Source: Acidobacteriota bacterium (GTDB lineage: Bacteria; Acidobacteriota; UBA6911). From it: a stretch of DNA of 13,329 nt. Where the stretch lies: contig JAHFUH010000085.1 in the NCBI GenBank assembly GCA_023265215.1, forward strand, positions 1-13,329, given 5' to 3'. Each line of letters starts with the position of its first letter. Position 1 is the stretch's first letter. Below the pieces are notes generated by a model that saw only the letters and a program-made list of their open reading frames with translations, was not told the DNA's origin and made no database searches. The position numbers and the translations under genes are program-made. Of the stretch, positions 1 through 5,131 are shown in pieces.

Positions 1-8
1 AAAAAGAT

Positions 9-36
9 GCAAGTTTCTGGTAGAGTATAAACTTGC
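9..36. repeat. Small perfect hairpin (8-bp stem)
   Basis: GCAAGTTT at 9-16 is the exact reverse complement of AAACTTGC at 29-36, with a 12-base loop. No T-run follows on the plus strand, so a classical intrinsic terminator is not supported. It could be the end of a transcription unit lying left of the window, or one more member of the repeat field that fills the next 800 bases. A separate 12-bp palindrome, TCATTTAAATGA, lies at 50-61. Confidence 0.5.
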
Positions 37-182
37 GGATAAATGGAACTCATTTAAATGAAAAGGTTTGTGGGTGCCTTCACCGGCATTTCGTTGTTAT
101 AGGCCTATGGCCGTGCGACCCTGGCAGGCTAAGCCGTTCCGGCGTGCCGTCGATTAATTTGGCAACAAAACAACAGAGAACT

Positions 183-307
183 TCGGGGTCGGCGTCGCTA
201 TCACTATCTGGGTCGAAATCAGGGAAAACAATCTCCAATAGATACTCCCTTGCTTTGCCCCCGATTTCAAATGCCGACCCCGATACCGACCCCGACCCCG
301 ACTCCGA
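183..307. repeat. Low-complexity CCCCGA/TCGGGG inverted repeat
   Basis: The left arm (about 183-224) is built of TCGGGG/TCGGCG/TCGCTATC-like hexamer units and ends in GAAATCAGGG. The right arm (about 258-307) runs from CCCCCGATTTC through repeated CCGACC/CCGATA units to ACTCCGA. Reverse-complemented, the right arm aligns with the left over roughly 40 bases with several mismatches. A central loop of about 33 bases separates them. The design, a degenerate 6-bp-period repeat folded on itself, is what is seen in intergenic repeat families of Acidobacteriota and similar bacteria. A 15-base piece, CGACCCCGATACCGA (275-289), recurs exactly at 5112-5126. Confidence 0.6.
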
Positions 308-462
308 GAGGCACGGCGAATCACCCCGCTTTGCGCTGACTGCGGGACACACTTGACACTGGTGGGCAAGCTTCGTTTTGGCTGCGTTACGGCATTGTCA
401 AAGTGGCCAGGAGCCGCCGGCATCGGCGCTGCAGTCAACGCCGAAGGCGTTGTGTCTCATAG

Positions 463-500
463 CCCAGGGTTGACCGCTGCTTTTTGCAGTCAACCCTGGG
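463..500. repeat. Hairpin module, 12-bp perfect stem
   Basis: CCCAGGGTTGAC (463-474) and GTCAACCCTGGG (489-500) form a perfect 12-bp stem with a 14-base loop. The left arm can alternatively pair with 605-614 as part of the outer 37-bp arms, so the two folds exclude each other. Confidence 0.85.
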
Positions 501-515
501 ATGAATGCACTTTAT

Positions 516-567
516 ATCACAACCCTGAAAGGGTTGCGTCCGGGCACAACCCTTTCAGGGTTGTGAT
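516..567. repeat. Central 21-bp perfect inverted repeat
   Basis: Bases 516-536 and 547-567 are exact reverse complements separated by 10 bases (537-546). Each arm is itself a hairpin: CAACCCT-GAA-AGGGTTG at 520-536, and CACAACCCT-TTC-AGGGTTGTG at 545-565. The region could therefore fold either as one long stem or as two adjacent triloop hairpins. Confidence 0.9.
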
Positions 568-581
568 GGTATTCGTCTCTA

Positions 582-614
582 CCCAGGGTTGGCGAAAAGC
601 ACGCCAACCCTGGG
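582..614. repeat. Hairpin module, 13-bp perfect stem
   Basis: CCCAGGGTTGGCG (582-594) and CGCCAACCCTGGG (602-614) form a perfect 13-bp stem with a 7-base loop (AAAAGCA). Its outer 10 bp are the same module as the hairpin at 463-500, so this is its mirror partner in the composite palindrome. Confidence 0.85.
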
Positions 615-677
615 CTATGAGACGCAACGCCTTCGGCGTTGAACGCAGAGCTGAAAATGAATCTCCGGGCTACTTGC

Positions 678-699
678 ACCCACAGTGTCACGTGTGGGT
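678..699. repeat. Small hairpin, 7-bp stem
   Basis: ACCCACA (678-684) pairs with TGTGGGT (693-699) around an 8-base loop that overlaps a CACGTG palindrome (689-694). It belongs to the same repeat-rich stretch but does not share the triloop design of its neighbours. Confidence 0.5.
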
Positions 700-730
700 A
701 ACAGTCAGCGCTGTGCGGGGCAGGCCAAAG

Positions 731-749
731 CCACGCCTTCCAGGCGTGG
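731..749. repeat. Triloop palindrome CCACGCCT-TCC-AGGCGTGG
   Basis: This is a perfect 8-bp stem closed by a 3-base TCC loop. It has the same tight design as the triloop hairpins at 436-452, 520-536, 545-565 and 625-641, but a different stem sequence. It is the last strong palindrome before the flavoprotein gene, about 90 bases upstream of its start codon. Confidence 0.75.
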
Positions 750-841
750 TCGATTACATTGATTTCAGATACTCAAAGGTCTCGAAGACTCGAAGATAGG
801 ACTCGGATGATGTAGAATCGCAGCTTCTCGAGGGAGCAAAC

Positions 842-2824
842 ATGGGATCAAAATACGAGCACGTGTTCGAACCTATCAGGATCAGGGGAATTGACTTCAA
901 AAACCGTTTGGAGATGGCGCCACCATCCCCAAATCTGGCGGACCGGGAAGGGAGAGTGACCCCGGAGTTTGTCGATTTTTTCAGACCTATCGCAAAAGGC
1001 GGAACGGCAATAATTCACGTCGGCAATTCAGTGGTCGACATCAAAGAGGCGTGCGACGAGGAGCGCCAACTGGACCTCGGCAGCGATCAGTGTATCCTTC
1101 CGCTTACCCGCTTTGTCGAAATGTGCCAGGGCTATGGGGCACTTGCCTCTCTCGAGATCAATCACAACGGCAAGGATTCTGACTTCGACAAGACCGGGAA
1201 AGCCGCCTTCAGCTCCTCATCCTTCATCGCTTCAAGTGAAATATGGCGCGCGCAGATGCACGGAAGGGCACCTATCCCCACCATAGAGATGGATCACGCA
1301 AAGATAAAAGAAACCGTCGAAAAGTATGCGGTTGCCGCATACCGCTGCAAAAGGGCGGGCTTCAAAATGTGCATGATCCACGGCGGTCACGGGAACTTGA
1401 TCTCACAATTTGCGAGTTCCATGTACAACAAGCGCAAGGACGAATACGGCGGTTCCCTCGCCAACAGGGCACGGTTTGCAGTGGAGGTGCTAAACAGAGT
1501 TCGCGAGTTGTGCGGCGAGAATTTCGTTATCGAATACCGAATTTCCGCTGACGAGATTCATCCGGACGGAATGCACTTCGACGAAACCCTGAAATTCATC
1601 GAACTGATTCAGCACAAGGTTGACATCCTTCATGTTTCCGCAGGCCTCCACGGGGAGTTCCAGTACATGCGGAACTGGTGGCAGAACTACCTGATGGGCA
1701 GGCTTTATAACGTGCATTACGCCGCGGACATCAAGAAGAAGTTCCCGAATCTCCTGGTATGTACCGTCGGCTCGATCATGAACATCAAGAGCGCTGATGA
1801 GATCCTGGCGACAGGCCAGGCCGATTTTGTCGCGATGTGCCGCCCACTGCTTGCAGATCCCGAGATGCCGCGCAAGTATGCTCTGGGCAGAGAAGAGGAC
1901 CACCGCCCCTGCATCCGCTGCCAGTATTGCGGTCACCGTCTTATGATTCCCGCTGTCATCAATTGCGCGGTGAATCCTTTTTTGGGTAACGAGACGGAGT
2001 TCCCGGAGGGCAAAGTCAAGAAGGCTGATGTAAAGAAAAGGGTCGCGATCATCGGCGGAGGGCCCGCCGGCATCCAGGCCTTGCAGACACTTTGCGAGCG
2101 CGGGCATGATGTCACGCTGTACGAGATGAGCGATCATCTTGGTGGACACGTTGTTATGGGATCAGCACTGCCGCTTAAACAGGATGTAAAAGACTATCTC
2201 GATTATCTGGTGTGCCAGGCAATAAAAACTCCTGCACGCATACTCCTCAATACAGAAGCGACAAAAGAGATGCTGGACGCCGGGCATTACGACGCACTTA
2301 TAATCGCCGTCGGATCAAAACCCATTATTCCAACACTCCCCGGCTTCCAGAAGTCTCATGTCCATTGGGCGCCGGAGGCCGACACGGGCAAGGTGGAGGT
2401 TGGCAAAAAAACAGTCATTGTTGGCGCCGGCACTGTTGGAATAGAGTGCGCGATCGCTCTAAAGCGCCGTGGCAAGGATGTAACCGTTGTTGAAATGGCC
2501 TCAGGCCTGTCAAACCTTGGCGCGGTAACGATGGAATTTAATCGATTGATTATGGAGCTTAATATTCCCATTCATCTCAATTGCAGGCTTGAGGAAGTAA
2601 CCGATAAAACGGTAGTCGCCCGGGACACGAAAACATCCGAGAAAGTTGAATTCCCTGCCGACACGGTGCTTCTGGCTGTCGGGGTCTCCGCCAGATACGA
2701 TGTCGCCGACTCTCTTCGCCGCAGTGCTCCCGAAACAGAGGTGTTTGTCGTCGGCGACGCTTCGGAAGTCGGAAGCATAGCAACGGCCATCCGATCGGCA
2801 TTCAAAGCCGCTGCATATCTTTAG
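842..2824 (+). CDS. FMN/FAD/Fe-S old-yellow-enzyme family oxidoreductase, 2,4-dienoyl-CoA reductase-like
   Basis: A cytosolic NAD(P)H-dependent flavoenzyme expected to reduce an activated C=C bond; the substrate is unknown. An N-terminal OYE-type TIM barrel (about 1-345) contains HGGHGN (180-185), the NKRKDEYGGSLANRARF signature (196-212) and the FMN-phosphate region near 310-340. Cysteines at 357, 360, 363 and 375 should bind a 4Fe-4S cluster. A C-terminal FAD/NAD(P) module has GGGPAG (405-410) and a second Rossmann motif GAGTVG (528-533). The length, 660 residues, fits the FadH family. ATG 842 is preceded by a GAGGGAG ribosome binding site. Two oddities: Asn185 sits where OYE members usually have the proton-donor Tyr, and the cluster spacing is C-x2-C-x2-C-x11-C rather than FadH's C-x2-C-x3-C-x11-C. 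It looks monocistronic and converges on a FadR-type regulator that may control it (inference). Confidence 0.92.
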   Translation: MGSKYEHVFEPIRIRGIDFKNRLEMAPPSPNLADREGRVTPEFVDFFRPIAKGGTAIIHVGNSVVDIKEACDEERQLDLGSDQCILPLTRFVEMCQGYGALASLEINHNGKDSDFDKTGKAAFSSSSFIASSEIWRAQMHGRAPIPTIEMDHAKIKETVEKYAVAAYRCKRAGFKMCMIHGGHGNLISQFASSMYNKRKDEYGGSLANRARFAVEVLNRVRELCGENFVIEYRISADEIHPDGMHFDETLKFIELIQHKVDILHVSAGLHGEFQYMRNWWQNYLMGRLYNVHYAADIKKKFPNLLVCTVGSIMNIKSADEILATGQADFVAMCRPLLADPEMPRKYALGREEDHRPCIRCQYCGHRLMIPAVINCAVNPFLGNETEFPEGKVKKADVKKRVAIIGGGPAGIQALQTLCERGHDVTLYEMSDHLGGHVVMGSALPLKQDVKDYLDYLVCQAIKTPARILLNTEATKEMLDAGHYDALIIAVGSKPIIPTLPGFQKSHVHWAPEADTGKVEVGKKTVIVGAGTVGIECAIALKRRGKDVTVVEMASGLSNLGAVTMEFNRLIMELNIPIHLNCRLEEVTDKTVVARDTKTSEKVEFPADTVLLAVGVSARYDVADSLRRSAPETEVFVVGDASEVGSIATAIRSAFKAAAYL

Positions 2825-2865
2825 GCACTTTGATAGATGTTCTTTCGCAATCGCATGGGTTTTAA

Positions 2866-2940
2866 TGTAGCCGCGGCGTCTCGCCGCGTGCAACAGGCGA
2901 TTTGTGGGGCTGAACTGCGCGGCGGGACGCCGCGTCTACA
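2866..2940. repeat. GC-rich inverted repeat between convergent genes, possible bidirectional terminator
   Basis: Bases 2866-2888 and 2918-2940 are reverse complements at 21 of 23 positions, with a 29-base loop. The arms contain GCGGCGTC and GACGCCGC cores and end in TGTAG and CTACA. The hairpin sits exactly in the gap between the flavoprotein stop (2824) and the regulator stop (2944), where it could stop transcription from both sides. There is no strong T-tract on either side, so a Rho-independent role is uncertain. The GTAGCCGCGGCGTC-type arm also resembles a dispersed intergenic repeat. Confidence 0.65.
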
Positions 2941-2943
2941 AAT

Positions 2944-3702
2944 TCATCGCAGAACTGAATCCATCCTCTGCGCGAAAAAGTTTGCAACTGGAGTTATGCG
3001 GCTCATTTGAACCATCGCGCTAATCGTAAATTCCAGGTGAATCTTGGATGCCTCCCGGGCACGATCCATATTCTTGTCCCGGATTGCCGCGACCAGATCC
3101 CGGTGTTGTTCCAAAACATGCTTGTTCGTATCAAGGGCGCCAGAATTCAAGACGTTTCTTCTCATTGCAGAAAAACCTTTTTCAGACATTTCCAGCAAAC
3201 CTTCATACAGGCGAGCCAGAAGCGTATTGCCCGTCGCCTTGAAAATCGTGGAATGAAACACTGTGTTCCAGTATGCCCCCAGAGAGGCCTCGTCAGGATC
3301 ATGCTCTGAATGAATTTTTTTCATCATTGAAATACATTCGTGCAGTTTTTCAATGTCTCCATCCTTGCGGCGCAATGCGGCAAGGGCTGTGGCGCCGGGA
3401 TCCATGATTTGCCTTATTTCCATTACCTGCGAGAGAATCTCCATGGGCCATATATGCGCCTGGCCTAAAGCCTGCAGCGCTTCGCTCGAATTGTCTCCCG
3501 TCAGGAAAATCCCTTGCCGGTCACGTATATCGAGATACCCGAGCGCTTCCAGGGAGATCAGGGCTTCCCGCACGAGAGGTCGGCTGGTGTTTAATTTTGT
3601 GGCAAGTTCCCTCTCAGACGGCAGCTTTCCGTCAATTACCAAATCCCCCTTGGATATGTGAGTTGCCAGTCTATGAATCAAATCCTTCCTGGTGCTATTC
3701 AA
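2944..3702 (-). CDS. GntR-family transcriptional regulator, FadR subfamily (FCD domain)
   Basis: A DNA-binding repressor or activator that responds to a small, often carboxylic, ligand. The N-terminal winged helix (about 1-78) contains the typical GKLPSERELATKLNTSRP and VREALISLEALGYLDIRDRQG segments. A helical FCD ligand domain follows (about 80-240) with FHSTIFKATGN, EQHRDLVAAI and KIHLEF, which carry the usual metal-binding histidines. The aspartate expected four residues before the first histidine is Asn here (NTVFH), so metal binding may be altered. The 252-residue length is normal. The start is TTG at 3702, just 4 bases after a strong AGGAGG; no in-frame ATG lies close enough to keep the winged helix. 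It faces an IclR-type remnant across a palindromic site and converges on the flavoprotein gene, a possible target. Confidence 0.9.
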   Translation of the reverse strand: MNSTRKDLIHRLATHISKGDLVIDGKLPSERELATKLNTSRPLVREALISLEALGYLDIRDRQGIFLTGDNSSEALQALGQAHIWPMEILSQVMEIRQIMDPGATALAALRRKDGDIEKLHECISMMKKIHSEHDPDEASLGAYWNTVFHSTIFKATGNTLLARLYEGLLEMSEKGFSAMRRNVLNSGALDTNKHVLEQHRDLVAAIRDKNMDRAREASKIHLEFTISAMVQMSRITPVANFFAQRMDSVLR

Positions 3703-3727
3703 AATGCCTCCTGCGGCCGTTGAAGAA

Positions 3728-3740
3728 TTCTATTGAATTC
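3728..3740. repeat. Paired GAATTC palindromes in the divergent promoter gap
   Basis: Two AATTC-containing hexamers (AGAATTC near 3725-3730 and GAATTC at 3735-3740) lie about one DNA turn apart between the regulators. Either could be a secondary operator element. AT-rich promoters give such hits by chance, so support is weak. Confidence 0.2.
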
Positions 3741-3769
3741 CTAACAACGCATGGGCATGATAGCATCCT

Positions 3770-3789
3770 TGGTAGCCCATGGTCTACCA
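3770..3789. promoter_or_regulatory. 20-bp near-perfect palindrome, candidate operator
   Basis: TGGTAG-C-CCATGG-T-CTACCA is symmetric apart from one C/T pair. It lies in the 132-base gap between the divergent GntR (start 3702) and IclR-type (start 3835) genes. A weak promoter-like pair, TTGAAT (3733-3738) and CATGAT (3756-3761), just precedes it on the plus strand, so the palindrome would sit near the transcription start. TGGT...ACCA ends resemble FadR-subfamily operators. Which regulator binds is inference. Confidence 0.5.
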
Positions 3790-3834
3790 GTTACAGTCCA
3801 TAAAATAGAAGATAAAATTTGCAGGAGGTTTGCC

Positions 3835-4119
3835 GTGTCCCAGTCAGTGCGCGCGGTCGAGAGAGCGTTGGATATTCTGCTGTGCTTCACCCGCGAAGAA
3901 CAGATCCGTTCTCTGAGCCAGATCGCAAAATCGGTTCATATGTCGAAAACTACCGTGCATCGACTCCTGACTACACTTGAAAAAAAGCAGTTCATTACAA
4001 GAGACAAGGTCCCGGGACGGTATTGTCTCGATTCCCACTTCATCGAAACAGCTTTCATCTCCAAAGACCGGTTCAGCAGCAAAAACTTGGAGTCCCGGCA
4101 AAGCTGCACGGCTCCATAG
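3835..4119 (+). pseudogene. Truncated IclR-family regulator, DNA-binding half only
   Basis: The start is GTG 3835, preceded by AGGAGG at 3823-3828 with 6-base spacing. The in-frame ATG at 3751 lies in the promoter gap and adds an unconserved leader. The 94-residue product opens with the IclR signature SQSVRAVERALDILLCF, then an intact helix-turn-helix (SLSQIAKSVHMSKTTVHRLLTTLE) and the wing ending at GRYCLD. After about residue 75 it no longer resembles the family and stops. The ligand-binding GAF-like domain of about 170 residues is missing, and none of the three frames downstream to 4200 restores it. A family member would be about 250 residues. Intact translation signals leave open a short DNA-binding product that competes for operators. 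A decayed gene is the simpler reading. Confidence 0.75.
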
Positions 4120-4169
4120 CCGAAATACTCATCCCCATTCGATCCGCGCTTCGGCAGCATCTTCGATAC

Positions 4170-4916
4170 CTATCGATGATTCAAAGATGAGACGCTGAAA
4201 CCGCTTACCTGTGCATTCACTCCGATATCCAAATCCGATGGCAGGCGCCGCTCGTCTCCGTTCAGGCCGCTCATAAGAGAACCGTAGAGAATTTTTGTGG
4301 CATCGAGATGAGGTGCGGTCCCGGAATCATTGCTGGCCAGTGGAACAATTGTCCCGGATACATCGATAAAACCAGCTGAGCTTAGGGCTTGAAAAAAGGG
4401 ATTGGCTGAGCTCAATCCCATGGCATGACCAATTTCGTGCAAAACCGCAGAGAGCAGATCAATGTGCCCGGCTGCATCGCCTCGAGGATTGCGGAAAATA
4501 CGAGCAACATTAACGGAGCCGGCGCCAAGATCCTGAAACTCCTCTGTCTTCCGCGGATACTCCTCGTTGGAATCGGGCGTCTCGTCCAGGTAAAAGGCTG
4601 TTGCACCGCTATTGTCAAAAAGAACAAGCCCTGTAATTTCACGGCCAAGGGAATCCTGTTCAAGGGTAATGTGAATTCCGGCATGACCCACCTGCGCCCA
4701 TCCGTAGTAAAGATTGATATTGAGAGTATCGGAATAAGCGGACTCCCAGATGCGGGCCGCAGCGTTAACAATGTCGTCGATATTGCCTTTGCCCACGGCA
4801 TTGGCGGGAACAGTGCCGCCTATGGAATGGGTATTGATTGTGATGGCCGAAGCATTTGCGACAAAAACGGCAAGCAACATAAATAGAATTAATGAAGTCC
4901 GCTTCCCTGTATCCAT
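4170..4916 (-). CDS. Secreted matrixin-like zinc metalloprotease
   Basis: A predicted exported peptidase of 248 residues. It begins with a Sec signal peptide (basic MDTGKRTS, then LILFMLLAVFVANASA, cleavage near residue 25). The zinc site HEIGH occurs at 160-164 within LLSAVLHEIGHAMGL. Downstream, SLMSG looks like the Met-turn, and RRLPSDLDIG resembles the end of matrixin-type domains. The usual third ligand (HExxHxxGxxH/D) is replaced by Ser; His in TAPHLD, about 40 residues on, may substitute (inference). ATG 4916 has GGAG six bases upstream; a TTG four codons earlier would overlap that site. The gene ends about 50 bases from the end of the convergent IclR remnant. It lies 215 bases downstream of the PPC-protein gene on the same strand, and no operon link is certain. 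Substrate unknown. Confidence 0.75.
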   Translation of the reverse strand: MDTGKRTSLILFMLLAVFVANASAITINTHSIGGTVPANAVGKGNIDDIVNAAARIWESAYSDTLNINLYYGWAQVGHAGIHITLEQDSLGREITGLVLFDNSGATAFYLDETPDSNEEYPRKTEEFQDLGAGSVNVARIFRNPRGDAAGHIDLLSAVLHEIGHAMGLSSANPFFQALSSAGFIDVSGTIVPLASNDSGTAPHLDATKILYGSLMSGLNGDERRLPSDLDIGVNAQVSGFSVSSLNHR

Positions 4917-4924
4917 AGTGCTCT

Positions 4925-5020
4925 CCAAGTGCCTGCACCAGTGTATTCGGATCGAGATGGGGATGCATCGTGAGCGGCGACCAGAAAGAGCAGCATTGCG
5001 GTGCCGACAAAAGCAAATTC
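4925..5020 (-). pseudogene. Possible decayed C-terminus of an FtsX-like ABC permease
   Basis: Read on the minus strand from 5020, one frame gives EFAFVGTAMLLFLVAA (5020-4973). This resembles the last membrane helix of MacB/FtsX-type permeases, which are abundant in Acidobacteriota. A different frame from about 4969 gives HPHLDPNTLVQAL, reminiscent of the RVDPxxALR tail of that family. A stop just upstream and the frame change mean that no intact gene remains. The match is short and from memory, so this is tentative; the stretch may simply be noncoding. Confidence 0.25.
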
Positions 5021-5111
5021 TTATGGCCCGGATTGACCATGGGCTGCGGCAGTTGATGGATTGAAGCAGATCTTTAGTTGGGCGGGACTCCGGCGCTCCC
5101 AGGGCTGCGCT

Positions 5112-5126
5112 CGACCCCGATACCGA
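5112..5126. repeat. Isolated copy of a CCCCGATACC repeat unit
   Basis: CGACCCCGATACCGA here is identical to 275-289 in the low-complexity hairpin at the left end of the window. It lies immediately downstream of the PPC-protein stop codon (minus strand), so it falls between genes as expected for a dispersed intergenic repeat. Confidence 0.5.
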
Positions 5127-5131
5127 TATTA

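Larger units (their letters stand above)
436..641. repeat. Nested, mirrored composite palindrome (206 bp)
   Basis: The 37 bases at 436-472 are the reverse complement of 605-641 with one mismatch (T453 against G624, a G-U pair in RNA). Inside lie, in mirror order, a hairpin at 463-500 (12-bp stem), a 21-bp perfect inverted repeat at 516-567 and a hairpin at 582-614 (13-bp stem). The outer arms each hold a short hairpin of their own: CAACGCC-GAA-GGCGTTG at 436-452, and its counterpart at 625-641 with a TTC triloop. The whole is nearly symmetric about position 540. Similar CCCAGGGTTG and CAACCCTGAAAGGGTTG modules are familiar as intergenic repeats in soil Acidobacteriota and planctomycete-type genomes, from memory. 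Function is unknown. Confidence 0.9.
1..841. other. Gene-free region packed with inverted repeats
   Basis: I see no credible protein gene here. The open frames that cross it consist of translated repeats: Asp-Pro-rich low complexity around 183-307, and Asn-Pro-Phe/Cys-Ala-type peptides across 436-641. They match no family I recognise and have no convincing ribosome binding site. The content is inverted repeats, listed individually below, plus a tandem duplication of CTCGAAGA at 781-796. The last few bases before 842 hold the ribosome binding site of the flavoprotein gene. No promoter could be assigned with confidence. Confidence 0.75.

Noticed and set aside
436..641. CRISPR array
   Set aside because: The repeated units are mirrored inverted modules of unequal spacing, not direct repeats of constant length with unique spacers, and no cas gene is present.
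33..799. Two open frames on the plus strand (33-356 and 353-799) and their antisense counterparts as small genes
   Set aside because: Their translations are products of the inverted repeats (Asp-Pro runs and repeat peptides). They have no family resemblance and no convincing ribosome binding site.
1490..2149. Long minus-strand open frame of 219 codons inside the flavoprotein gene
   Set aside because: It lies wholly antisense to a gene with clear family motifs, has no recognisable domain, and is a codon-composition shadow.
5060..5131. Rho-independent terminator after the PPC-protein gene
   Set aside because: A GGGACTCCGGCGCTCCC-like stretch looked symmetric, but pairing is poor and there is no T-tract in the minus-strand direction.
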